DNA from: JBOHER01 sp050701115
GTDB taxonomy: Bacteria > Actinomycetota > Actinomycetes > Mycobacteriales > Pseudonocardiaceae
Length of the DNA stretch: 39,605 nt
Direction of reading: 5' to 3'
Assembly (NCBI GenBank): GCA_050701115.1
Contig: JBOHER010000048.1
Location: 1 to 39,605, forward strand
Position numbers and translations under genes: made by a program. Positions 14,094 to 24,643 of this stretch are shown in pieces (the stretch's first letter is position 1; each line of letters opens with the position of its first letter). The notes beneath the pieces were generated by a model, which saw nothing but the letters and a program-made list of their open reading frames with translations, was not told the DNA's origin and searched no databases.

Positions 14094-15416
14094 TCAGACC
14101 CCCGCACGTTCTTGCGGCATCCAGCCGCGGTCGGTCGCAGACAGCCCGCTCGAGCCGTCGGTGCCAGGGCGAACGGAGAGGATCTGGTTGACGCCCATCC
14201 GGTTCTCCTCGAATGCCAGGGCGCCGCCCGCAAGGTACAGGCGCCACACCCGGGCCCCCTCGGCGCCGATCAGCGCGACCGCGTCGTCCCAGCGATCGTC
14301 CAGCGTCCACGCCCACTCGCGAACCGTGCGCACATAGTCTTCCCGCATCCCCTCGACGTCACGGATCTCGAAGCCCGCCTGCTCGAGGTGCTCGATGGTG
14401 CGGCTGACCGGGACCATGCTCATGTCCGGTGCGACGTAGGACTCGATGAACGCGCCTCCGCCTGGTGCCGTCCGACCGCGCGACATCTGCTGTAACAGCA
14501 GCCTTCCGTGCGGCCGCAGCAATCGGTGCAGGGCAGCGGCGTAGGCAGGATAGTTGATCTCGCCGACGTGCTCGCCCATCTCGATCGTCGCGATCGCGTC
14601 CCAGGGTTCGTCGGGGATCTCGCGGTAATCCTGCACCCGGACCTCGACCTGACCGGCGATGCCGAGCTCCTTGATCCGCCCCCGGATGTGTCTGGCCTGT
14701 TCACCCGAAAGTGTCACCCCGGTGGCGTGCACCCGGTACCGCTGCGCGGCGTAGATGATCAGCGATCCCCACCCGCAACCGATGTCGAGCAGGCGCGTTG
14801 CCTCCCGCAAGCCGAGCTTGCGGCAGATCAACTCGAGCTTGTCCTCCTGCGCATCGGCCAGACCATAGCCGGGCCCATCCGACGTCCAATAGCCACTGGA
14901 GTAGGCCATCCGCGGATCGAGCAGTAGCTGGTAGAAGTTGTTGCCCGCGTCGTAGTGGTGCGCGATCACGGACCGGTCGCGTCGCTTGGTGTGCAGCCCG
15001 CCGGACATCCGGGCTTCGCTCGCAGGCGGCTTCGGGCGAGGGCCGAGCGCGCCCAGCCGGAAGGCGAGCGTGAGCAGCCGGGGCCATTGCCGGAGGCCGA
15101 TGCGCGGCGATCGAACCTGGTGTTCCCTGGCCAGCGTCCAGCACCGGCGTAACCCGTCGGTGAGATCGCCGTGCACAGCGAGGTCGCCCGACACGTACGC
15201 CCTGGCGAGCCCGAGTTCGCCCGGACTCCACAGCAGGTGCCGCAGCGCCCTGGTGTTGCGCAGCTCGACCCGGGGAGTTCCGGACGGTCCGGCTCGGCTG
15301 CCGTCCCACGCGGTCAGCTCGACAGGCAGCGGCACACCACGCAACTCGCGCACCGCGCGCTCGATTCGATGGGCCACGCCCGCTGGGCCCGCCCGGATTT
15401 CCTGGGGTTCGCGCAC
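14094..15416 (-). CDS. CFA-synthase family SAM methyltransferase, paralogue 1
   Basis: 440 residues. An N-terminal sterol-carrier-like region (about 1-130) precedes the class I methyltransferase domain: IAHHYDAGNNFYQLLLDPRM, then LLDIGCGWGSL (SAM motif I), GVTLSGEQ, and IEMGEHVGE. The family adds methylene or methyl groups from SAM to double bonds of phospholipid acyl chains. The position that is Cys in E. coli Cfa (C139, bicarbonate site, YSC) is Ser here (MAYSSGYW), and the usual LHxI is LLQQM, so the product need not be a cyclopropane. It is divergent from the flavoprotein gene at 15569. ATG 15416 is used; the N-terminus is not firmly fixed. Confidence 0.9.
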   Translation of the reverse strand: MREPQEIRAGPAGVAHRIERAVRELRGVPLPVELTAWDGSRAGPSGTPRVELRNTRALRHLLWSPGELGLARAYVSGDLAVHGDLTDGLRRCWTLAREHQVRSPRIGLRQWPRLLTLAFRLGALGPRPKPPASEARMSGGLHTKRRDRSVIAHHYDAGNNFYQLLLDPRMAYSSGYWTSDGPGYGLADAQEDKLELICRKLGLREATRLLDIGCGWGSLIIYAAQRYRVHATGVTLSGEQARHIRGRIKELGIAGQVEVRVQDYREIPDEPWDAIATIEMGEHVGEINYPAYAAALHRLLRPHGRLLLQQMSRGRTAPGGGAFIESYVAPDMSMVPVSRTIEHLEQAGFEIRDVEGMREDYVRTVREWAWTLDDRWDDAVALIGAEGARVWRLYLAGGALAFEENRMGVNQILSVRPGTDGSSGLSATDRGWMPQERAGV

Positions 15417-15568
15417 CCGTGGCTCCTCTCCTCGGTCGCAGCCGATGTGGGCAGCGAACTCGTCGGATGCGATTCGGAGTCGGCGGGCCAGGCGGATGGG
15501 TCACCGACGGGGACGTCAACTGAGTCACCCGCACCCATCCGGGGGTTCGATCACTCCGAATAACGAAC

Positions 15569-16846
15569 GTGCAGTCTCTTGATCGCAAACAGATCGCGGT
15601 GGTCGGCGGTGGGGTCTCCGGCTTGACCGCGGCGTATCTGCTGCAACGTCACTACACGGTAACCCTGTTCGAGGCCGATGATCGGCTGGGCGGGCACGCG
15701 CACACGCACCAGGTGCCCACCGAGGACGATCGGATGATTCCGGTGGACAGCGGTTTCATCGTGCACAACGAGCGCACCTACCCGAACCTGCTGCGGCTGT
15801 TCGGTGAGCTGGACATACACACCCAGGACACCGAGATGTCGATGAGCGTGTCCTGTCAGGGCTGCGGGCTCGAGTACGCGGGCGCGAAGCGGCTCGGCGG
15901 GCTGTTCGCGCAGCGCGCGAACGCGGCTCGGCCCGCCTACCTGTCCATGCTCGCCCAGGTCGTCCGGTTTCACCGGCAAGCCAACCAGTTGCTCGGCCGC
16001 GGCGTCCAGGCCGGCAACGAGCCGACCCTCGGCGAGTTCCTCGCGGCCGGACGCTACTCCGGCTACTTCACCAATCACTTCGCCCTGCCGCTGGTCTCCG
16101 CGGTGTGGTCGGCCGACCGCGAGATCAGCGGCCGGTACCCGGCGCGCTATCTCTTCGAGTTCCTGCGCCACCACGGGATGCTGTCGGTCACCGGTTCGCC
16201 GATGTGGCGCACCGTGGTCGGCGGCTCCCGCGAGTATGTTCGGCGCGTTGCGGGAAAACTGTCCACAGTGCACATATCCACTCCGGTCCGATCGGTGCAC
16301 AGGACCGCCGAGGGCGTGCGGATCCGAGACGACGCGGACCGCCAGCACACCTTCGATCGGGTGGTCCTCGCCTGCCATGCCGATCAGGCGCTCGGCCTGC
16401 TCGCCGGCGCGACGCCCATCGAGCGCAAGCTCCTCGGTGTCTTCCGCTACTCGGAGAACGAAACCTGGCTGCACATCGACCCCACTCCGCTGCCCGCCGC
16501 ACCCGGAGCGCGAGCGAGCTGGAACTACCGCAAGCCTGCCTGCGACAGCGACCAGGGACAGGTGCTGGTGACCTACGACGTGAACCGCCTGATGCGGCTT
16601 GCCGAGCCGGTGAACTATCTGGTCACGTTGAATCCGGCTGGGCTGGTCGACCCGGCGCGGGTGCTGGCCCGTATGCAGTACCGGCACCCGATCTACACCC
16701 CTGACTCGGTTGCCGCGCAGCGCAGGTTCGGTGAACTGGGCGACGACCGGGTTCAATTCGCGGGCGCCTATCACGGCTGGGGCTTCCACGAAGACGGGTG
16801 CGCCGCGGGTGTGCGCGCGGCCGCGGCGTTCGGTGCGGGTTGGTGA
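15569..16846 (+). CDS. FAD-dependent oxidoreductase (COG2907 / amine oxidase-like)
   Basis: 425 residues. The N-terminal dinucleotide fold reads VVGGGVSGLTAAYLL (about 10-24) with the acidic FAD ribose site at the end of strand 2 (LFEADDRLGGHAHTH). VDSGFIVHNERTYPNLLRLF is characteristic of COG2907. The C-terminus has the FAD motif FAGAYHGWGFHEDG. These flavoproteins co-occur with DUF1365 and a CFA-type methyltransferase across proteobacteria and actinobacteria, and the trio is thought to modify membrane acyl chains; the exact reaction is not known to me. GTG 15569 has no clear SD. It is first in a three-gene operon. Confidence 0.9.
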   Translation: MQSLDRKQIAVVGGGVSGLTAAYLLQRHYTVTLFEADDRLGGHAHTHQVPTEDDRMIPVDSGFIVHNERTYPNLLRLFGELDIHTQDTEMSMSVSCQGCGLEYAGAKRLGGLFAQRANAARPAYLSMLAQVVRFHRQANQLLGRGVQAGNEPTLGEFLAAGRYSGYFTNHFALPLVSAVWSADREISGRYPARYLFEFLRHHGMLSVTGSPMWRTVVGGSREYVRRVAGKLSTVHISTPVRSVHRTAEGVRIRDDADRQHTFDRVVLACHADQALGLLAGATPIERKLLGVFRYSENETWLHIDPTPLPAAPGARASWNYRKPACDSDQGQVLVTYDVNRLMRLAEPVNYLVTLNPAGLVDPARVLARMQYRHPIYTPDSVAAQRRFGELGDDRVQFAGAYHGWGFHEDGCAAGVRAAAAFGAGW

Positions 16847-16852
16847 CCGGCC

Positions 16853-17581
16853 ATGACCGCACCCGTGCTGTACGACTGCGTTGTAGGCCACACCCGCCGG
16901 ACAGACGTGCACCGCGCTTTCCGGCATCGCCTGTACACCTGGTTGGTCGATCTGGACGCGCTTCCCCGGTACCCTGCGTGGCTGCGCCCGTTCGTCCGCT
17001 TCGACGCGCGGGATCACCTTGGCGCTGCTGACCGGTCGATCCGGGAGAATCTGGACAGCTGGCTGGTCACCAAGGGGGTGGACCTCGCAGGTGGCCGGGT
17101 GCTGATGCTCGCACACGCCAGGGTGCTGGGCTACGTGTTCAACCCGGTCACCGTGTTCTGGTGCTACCGGCCGGAGGGCGGCCTTGAGTGCGTAGTCGCC
17201 GAGGTGCACAACACCTATGGCGAGCGCCATTGTTATCTGCTGCGGCCGGACGCCAACGGCATCGCCGAGGTGGACAAGCGGTTCTACGTCTCACCGTTCC
17301 TGCCGATGGCAGGTAGCTACACGATGCGGGTCAACCCGCCCGGTGAGCGTGTTGATGTGCGCATCGAACTGCACGACGGCGAGCGGACCCTGCTCTCGGC
17401 TGCGCTGGTCGGCCATCGGCTGCCTGCTACTCGGCGCCACTTGGTCCGCATGCTCACGAGCAGGCCGCTTGTGCCGCAGCGTGTTTCCGCGCTGATCCGC
17501 AGGCATGGGATCGCATTGTGGCTACGCCGCCTGCCGATCGTTCCCCGGGAACCGCACGTTCACCAGGAGGGCATGCGATGA
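16853..17581 (+). CDS. DUF1365 family protein
   Basis: 242 residues with the DUF1365 signature: an N-terminal VGHTRRTDVHRAFRHRLYTW ('H-x-R-x3-H-x-F-x-Y'), then LAHARVLGYVFNPVTVFWCY, EVHNTYGERHCYLL, and KRFYVSPFLPM. It is soluble or membrane-associated and of unknown activity. It lies 6 bp after the flavoprotein gene and overlaps the second CFA-type gene (ATGA), so it is tightly coupled to lipid modification. Confidence 0.92.
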   Translation: MTAPVLYDCVVGHTRRTDVHRAFRHRLYTWLVDLDALPRYPAWLRPFVRFDARDHLGAADRSIRENLDSWLVTKGVDLAGGRVLMLAHARVLGYVFNPVTVFWCYRPEGGLECVVAEVHNTYGERHCYLLRPDANGIAEVDKRFYVSPFLPMAGSYTMRVNPPGERVDVRIELHDGERTLLSAALVGHRLPATRRHLVRMLTSRPLVPQRVSALIRRHGIALWLRRLPIVPREPHVHQEGMR

Positions 17582-18831
17582 CTGACGTCCTGACCGATTC
17601 CGGTTCCCGTCCGGCTCCGGACGCGGTGCCCGCTTGGGACTCTGTCGGTCCCGCGCCGCGCTCCCCGTTACGCGCCCGGGTGGCCGAATCGCTGTTCCGG
17701 CGCGCGGTGCGTGACCTGCCGGTCCAGGTGACGCTGGCCGGAGGAGAACGCCTCGGCGCGGGCGGACCGGGTAGCCCGTTGATGCGCGTGCTGCGGCCTA
17801 CAGAGTTCTTCAGCAGGCTCGGCGTCGACGCCAAGATCGGCTTCGGCGAGTCGTACATGGCAGGTGACTGGACCGCGCCCGACCTGAGCGACCTGCTTAC
17901 CCCGTTCGCCGCCAGGATGGCGAAACTGGTGCCCGCCCCGTTGCAGGTGCTGCGCCGCTGGGTGGACGCCGGCAGACCCGAGTCCGAGCGCAACTCCACC
18001 ACCGGGTCCCGGCGCAACGTCGAGCATCATTACGACCTGTCCAACGACGTGTTCGCGCTGTTCCTCGACGAGACGATGACCTACTCCGCGGGGATCTTCG
18101 GATCCGGTAACACCGATCTCACCGCCGCGCAGGAAGCCAAGATCGACCGGGCGCTCGATGTCGCAGGGGTGCGGGCGGGCACGAGGCTGCTCGAGATCGG
18201 CACCGGTTGGGGCGCGCTCGCGCTGCGCGCGGCCGCTCGCGGCGCACAGGTGACCACCCTGACGCTCTCCCGTGAGCAAGGCACGCTCGCCCGGCAGCGG
18301 ATCGCGGCCGCGGGCCTCGCCGGCCGGGTCGAAGTCCGGTTGTCCGACTACCGGGAGGCCGAAGGGCGTTTCGACGCCGTGGTCAGCGTGGAGATGATCG
18401 AAGCGGTCGGCTCGGAGTACTGGCCCACCTATTTCGGTGCCATCGATCGGCTCCTGGTGCCCGGTGGCCGGTCCGCGCTCCAGGCGATCACCATGCCGCA
18501 CGACCGGATGCTGGCTACCAGGAACTCGCACACCTGGATCCACAAGTACATCTTCCCCGGTGGGGAATTGCCGTCGATGCGGATGATCGAGCAGACCGTT
18601 CGGGCGCACACCAGCTTGGTCGTCGAGGATCGCTATTCGTTCGGTGCGGGCTACGTCCAGACGCTGCGGTGCTGGCGGAAACGGTTCCTGGACCGGTGGA
18701 CCGACGTGGCCGCGCTCGGGTTCAGCGAGGGCTTCCGCCGGATGTGGGAGTTCTACCTCGCCTACAGCGAGGCCGGGTTCCGATCCGGCTACCTCGACGT
18801 GTGGCAGGTAGGCCTGCGCAAGGTCGTCTGA
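17578..18831 (+). CDS. CFA-synthase family SAM methyltransferase, paralogue 2
   Basis: 417 residues from ATG 17578, chosen for AGGAGG upstream and the 4-bp overlap with DUF1365; an upstream in-frame start would run through that gene. Motifs: VEHHYDLSNDVFALFLDETM, LLEIGTGWGALALRAA (SAM motif I), LSREQ, SVEMIEAVGSEYW. It differs from canonical Cfa at two bicarbonate-site positions: YSC is YSA (MTYSAGIF) and the FEH triad is IEA; the His of LHTI is Gln (LQAITM). The last codons and stop overlap the second IclR-type operator in front of hutH. It probably acts on the same lipids as the flavoprotein and DUF1365. Confidence 0.9.
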   Translation: MTDVLTDSGSRPAPDAVPAWDSVGPAPRSPLRARVAESLFRRAVRDLPVQVTLAGGERLGAGGPGSPLMRVLRPTEFFSRLGVDAKIGFGESYMAGDWTAPDLSDLLTPFAARMAKLVPAPLQVLRRWVDAGRPESERNSTTGSRRNVEHHYDLSNDVFALFLDETMTYSAGIFGSGNTDLTAAQEAKIDRALDVAGVRAGTRLLEIGTGWGALALRAAARGAQVTTLTLSREQGTLARQRIAAAGLAGRVEVRLSDYREAEGRFDAVVSVEMIEAVGSEYWPTYFGAIDRLLVPGGRSALQAITMPHDRMLATRNSHTWIHKYIFPGGELPSMRMIEQTVRAHTSLVVEDRYSFGAGYVQTLRCWRKRFLDRWTDVAALGFSEGFRRMWEFYLAYSEAGFRSGYLDVWQVGLRKVV

Positions 18832-18852
18832 AATACCAGACACATTTGTGCC
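18826..18852. promoter_or_regulatory. IclR-type operator, copy 2 (in front of hutH)
   Basis: TCTGAAATACCAGA followed by CACATTTGTGCC matches copy 1 (13238-13263) at 23 of 27 aligned positions, in the same orientation. The palindrome arms are TCTG/CAGA, and a second small palindrome CACA-TT-TGTG follows. The site begins inside the last codons of the upstream methyltransferase gene and lies 44-70 bp before the hutH ATG, a position suited to control of the hut promoter. Confidence 0.7.
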
Positions 18853-18895
18853 TTCTCCGGATGTTGAACCGCTCCGGTGCGGGTGCAATGGCGGT

Positions 18896-20409
18896 ATGAA
18901 GAACACGGTTGCGGTGGGGCCCGAACCGCTCACCCTCGAGCAGGTTGTCGCGGTGGCCCGAGGGCACGCTCAGGTCGAGTTGACCGAGGAGGCGAGCAAA
19001 CGGATCGAGACCGCGCGCGAGCATGTGGCAGGCCTTGCCGCGGCGATCAGTCCCAGCTACGGAGTGTCGACCGGCTTCGGCGCGCTGGCCATCCAGCACA
19101 TTCCGGCCGACAAGCGGGCGGCGCTTCAACGCTCGCTGGTTCGCTCGCATGCGGCCGGTGCCGGTCAGCCGGTCGAACCCGAAGTGGTGCGCGCCCTTAT
19201 GCTGCTGCGGCTGCATACCCTGGCCACCGGGCACACCGGGGCCACGATCACCACCGCGCGCACGCTGGCCGCCCTGCTCAACTCGGGGGTGATCCCGGTG
19301 GTGCACGAGTACGGATCGCTCGGCTGCTCGGGCGATCTCGCCCCATTGGCGGCGGTCGCGCTCACGCTGATGGGGGAGGGAGAGGTGCTTGACGCCAGCG
19401 GTGCGCGCGAGCCGGCTGCCCAAGCGCTGGCTGCCGCGGGCATCGAGCCGGTCACGCTCGCCGAGAAGGAAGGCCTCGCGCTGACCAACGGCACCGACGG
19501 CATGCTCGGCATGCTCGCGCTGGCCGCCACCGACCTCGACCGGCTGCTCGACGTGGCGGACCTGACCGCCGCGATGAGCGTGGAGGCGCTGTTGGGCACC
19601 GATCGGGTCTTCGCCGATGATCTGCAGGCCTTGCGACCGCACCCTGGGCAGGCCACGTCGGCGGCCCGGATGGCCGCGCTGCTGGCCGGTTCGGAGATCG
19701 TGGCCAGCCACCGGGGACCGGACTGTCCGCGGGTGCAGGACGCCTACTCGTTGCGCTGCGCACCGCAGGTGCACGGCGCGGCCCGGGACACCCTCGCGCA
19801 TGCGCGGCTGGTCGCGGGCCGGGAACTCGCCTCGGCCATCGACAACCCGGTGGTGCTCGGCGACGGCAGGGTGGAGTCCAACGGCAACTTTCACGGCGCG
19901 CCGATCGCCTATGTGCTGGACTTCCTCGCCATCCCGATCGCCGATGTGGCCAGCATGGCCGAACGCCGCACCGATCGGATGCTCGATGTGGCCCGGTCGC
20001 ACGGGTTGCCGCCGTTCCTCGCACACGACCCGGGAGTCGACTCCGGGCACATGATCGCGCAGTACACGCAGGCCGCCATCGTCTCGGAGCTCAAGCGGAT
20101 CGCGGTGCCCGCATCGGTGGACTCCATCCCGAGTTCGGCGATGCAGGAGGATCACGTCTCGATGGGCTGGTCGGCGGGCCGCAAGCTGCGCAGGGCGATC
20201 GACGGGCTGACCACCGTGCTGGCCGTCGAATACCTGACCGCAGCGCGCGCGCTCGAGTTGCGGGCACCGCTCGCGCCCGCGCCCGCGACCGCCGCAGCTG
20301 TGGCGCTGCTTCGCCAACGGGTGCAAGGCATCGGCCCCGACCGGCATATGGCACCGGAGATCGCCGCGGCAGAAGACCTGATTCGTACCGGAGAACTGGG
20401 AGGGACACC

Positions 20410-20413
<4 letters not shown>
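18896..20413 (+). CDS. hutH: Histidine ammonia-lyase
   Basis: 505 residues from ATG 18896. It catalyses the first step of histidine use, removing ammonia from L-histidine to give urocanate. The electrophilic MIO prosthetic group forms from an internal tripeptide, here C144-S145-G146 in EYGSLGCSGDLAPL rather than the common Ala-Ser-Gly. YGVSTGFGAL (catalytic Tyr55) and 'QDAYSLRCAPQVHGAARD' are canonical. It is first in a five-gene operon with overlapping stops and starts; the IclR-type site lies just upstream. Confidence 0.97.
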
Positions 20414-22064
<1,651 letters not shown>

Positions 22065-22068
<4 letters not shown>

Positions 22069-23339
22069 GTGCTGAAAGACGCCATGAGCGCGTTCAGTGC
22101 ACTGAATGGCCCGTTCAGTACGTTGAACGCACTGAAAGCGTCTTTCAGCGCCTGGGGGACATCGCCACTGTGGGCGTTGATCCGCTACGAGGTGGGTATT
22201 CCCGGCACGCGTTCGACGATGCTGATCTCGAACTGCGGGAGTGGTTCGTCGCCGAAGCCAGGCGGCGCGGACTGGACGTCGACCGCGACCGCAACGGCAA
22301 CCTCTGGGCGTGGTGGGGCAGGCCCGGCCCAGAGGCGGTGGTGACCGGGAGCCACCTCGATTCGGTGCCCGGTGGCGGGGCCTTCGATGGTCCGTTGGGC
22401 GTGGTGTCCGCCCTATGTGCGGTGGATGTCTTAAGCGCCAAGGGGTTCCGGCCGCGCAAACCGCTCGCCGTTGTGGTCTTCGCCGAGGAGGAGGGCGGCC
22501 GGTTCGGGTTGGCTTGCCTCGGCTCGCGGTTGCTGACGGGGGTGGTCGCCCCGGAGAAGGCGTTGGCGCTCACCGACTCCCGGGGCGTGACCTTCGCCGA
22601 AGCCGCGCGGCGAGCCGGGCTCGATCCGCGGTTCGCCGGAGCCGATCAGGAGGCGGTGTCCCGGATCGGGGCCTTCGTGGAACTGCATGTCGAGCAGGGG
22701 CGGGCCCTCACCGACCTAGGATCAGCGGTCGCGGTGGGGTCCACCATTGACGCGCACGGGCGCTGGCGACTGAGCTTCACCGGCCGCGGTGACCACGCGG
22801 GCACCACGGTGCTGGCCGACCGGCGCGATCCGATGATCCCGGCCGCCCGTACGGTCCTGGCCGCGCGAGCCGTCCTCGGCGGTGGTGGTGCCGACGGGCA
22901 GCGGGCAACGGTGGGGCGGTTGGTGCCCGTCCCCGGGGGAACGAACGTGATCCCGTCCCGGGTCGATCTGTGGCTGGACGCACGTTCCGGAACCGAGCCG
23001 AGCACAAAGGACGCGGTGGCCGAGATCGCCGCCGCGGCTGGTGTGGCCGCCGAGGAAGAAGGATGCCTGCTCGAGATGCGGGAGGAGTCGTGGTCGGGCC
23101 CCGTGTCCTTCGACGCCGCACTGCGCGACCGCATGCGTGGCCTGCTCGGCGGCGTCCCTGCGTTACCGACCGGTGCGGGTCATGACGCCGGGGTGCTCGC
23201 CGGACGGGTGCCCACCGGGATGCTCTACGTGCGCAACCCGACCGGTGTCTCGCATTCACCCGAGGAGTTCGCCGAGTCCGAGGACTGCGCGGCCGGTGTC
23301 GCAGCCTTGGCCACCGTGCTCGAGGAGTTGGCCGGATGA
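22065..23339 (+). CDS. M20-family amidohydrolase, probable N-formylglutamate deformylase role
   Basis: 424 residues from GTG 22065, which overlaps the hutU stop. It is a di-zinc M20 peptidase-fold enzyme of the allantoate amidohydrolase / L-carbamoylase subgroup. Metal ligands lie in VVTGSHLDSVPGGGAFDGPL, AEEEGGRFG, FVELHVEQG and the late VSHSPEEFAE; TGAGHDAG is the oxyanion region. A 12-residue-arm palindromic repeat lies inside the first 28 codons but keeps the frame open, so a later true start (for example near 22140-22170) is possible. The operon has HutF, which yields N-formyl-L-glutamate, and no HutG, so I infer that this enzyme removes the formyl group. Confidence 0.88.
22071..22149. 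repeat. Palindromic element with 21-nt period at the hutU 3' end
   Basis: Outer arms GCTGAAAGACGC (22071-22082) and GCGTCTTTCAGC (22138-22149) are a perfect 12-bp inverted repeat. Inside are a perfect palindrome TTCAGTGCACTGAA (22093-22106), a related TTCAGTACGTTGAA exactly 21 nt later (22114-22127), and CTGAAAG-CGT-CTTTCAG (22132-22148). Like the arrays at 2804 and 4837, it sits at the 3' end of a gene with a 21-nt spacing. Confidence 0.85.
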
Positions 23340-24643
23340 GCACGCTCTGGTGCGAGCAGGCCCTGCTGCCGGACGGCCCGGGGGCCGCGGTGTCGATCGT
23401 CGTGGACAGGGACCGGATCACCGCCGTGGCGCCGGATTCTCCGCGCACCGGCACCGTCCTTACCGGACTTGTCGTGCCGAGCTTCGCCAATGTGCACTCG
23501 CACGCCTTTCACCGGGCACTGCGTGGCCGGACGCACGATGAGGGCGGGTCGTTCTGGACCTGGCGGGAGCGGATGTACGCCGTTGCGCAACGGCTGGACC
23601 CCGACGGGTACTACCGGCTGGCTCGCGCCGTCTACGCCGAGATGGTGCTCGCCGGATTCACCAGCGTGGGCGAATTCCACTATCTGCATCACGCACCGGG
23701 CGGGCACAGCTACGCCGACGCCAACGGCATGGCGCACGCGCTGGTGGCCGCCGCCCAGGACGCGGGGATCCGGCTCACCCTGCTGGACACCTGTTATCTG
23801 TCCGGCGGGTTCGGTGCCGACCTGTATCCGGTGCAGCGCCGGTTCTCCGACCACACCGCCGAGCGCTGGGCCGAGCGGGTGGAGTCCTTCCAGCCTTCCG
23901 CGCCGTACACCCTGCTCGGGGCCGCCGTGCATTCGGTTCGGGCGGTACCGGCCGAGCAGATTCCCACGGTGGTCGGCTGGGCGCAGGACCGCGAGGCACC
24001 GCTGCACGCGCACCTGTCCGAGCAGCGCGCGGAGAACGACGCCTGTGTCGACGCCTATGGATACACGCCGACCGAACTGTTCGCCGAAGCGGTCGCGCTC
24101 GATGACCGGTTCGTGGCCGTGCACGCGACCCATCTGTCCACTCAGGACATCGGCAGGCTGGGTGCGGCCGGGGCGGGGGTGTGCTTCTGCCCGACCACCG
24201 AGCGGGACCTCGGCGACGGCATAGGGCCTGCCCGCGCGCTCGCCGATGCGGGCGCCGTGCTCAGCCTGGGCAGCGACTCGCACGCGGTGATCGATCCGTT
24301 CGAGGAGATCAGGGGGCTGGAGATGAACGAGCGACTCGCCCGTCGGGCGCGCGGGCAGTTCAGCGCGGCCGAACTGCTGGCCGCCGCGACCCGCCATGCG
24401 GCCATCGGCTGGCATGGTCTGGGTGCGATCGAGCCTGGCGCATCCGCCGACCTGGTGACCGTCGCACTCGATTCGGTGCGTACCGCGGGTAGCAACCCCA
24501 GCGGGATTCCCCTGTGCGCCAGCGGATCCGATGTTCGGGACGTGCTGCGAGCAGGGGAGTGGCTGGTGCGTGACGGCCGGCACCAGCGCATCGAGAACCC
24601 CGCGGCCGAGCTCACCAAGGTGATCGGGGACCTGCTCGGATGA
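23336..24643 (+). CDS. hutF: Formimidoylglutamate deiminase
   Basis: 435 residues. An amidohydrolase-superfamily zinc enzyme that hydrolyses N-formimidoyl-L-glutamate to N-formyl-L-glutamate and ammonia. Zn ligands are in ANVHSHAFHRAL and HAHLSEQ, then AVHATHLS and LGSDSHAVIDPFEEIR. FWTWRERMY is characteristic of HutF. It overlaps the M20 gene (ATGA) and hutI (ATGA). Its presence shows the deiminase branch of the histidine pathway rather than direct formamide release. Confidence 0.95.
   Translation: MSTLWCEQALLPDGPGAAVSIVVDRDRITAVAPDSPRTGTVLTGLVVPSFANVHSHAFHRALRGRTHDEGGSFWTWRERMYAVAQRLDPDGYYRLARAVYAEMVLAGFTSVGEFHYLHHAPGGHSYADANGMAHALVAAAQDAGIRLTLLDTCYLSGGFGADLYPVQRRFSDHTAERWAERVESFQPSAPYTLLGAAVHSVRAVPAEQIPTVVGWAQDREAPLHAHLSEQRAENDACVDAYGYTPTELFAEAVALDDRFVAVHATHLSTQDIGRLGAAGAGVCFCPTTERDLGDGIGPARALADAGAVLSLGSDSHAVIDPFEEIRGLEMNERLARRARGQFSAAELLAAATRHAAIGWHGLGAIEPGASADLVTVALDSVRTAGSNPSGIPLCASGSDVRDVLRAGEWLVRDGRHQRIENPAAELTKVIGDLLG

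Noticed and set aside
15551..17230. 559-residue open frame on the minus strand
   Set aside because: It is antisense to the flavoprotein and DUF1365 genes, both with clear conserved motifs. Long antisense frames are expected at this GC content; the translation is low-complexity in Arg, His, Val and shows no domain.
13238..18852. Lipid cassette as a transposon
   Set aside because: No transposase, integrase or terminal inverted repeats are present; the flanking repeats are explained better as regulator-binding sites.
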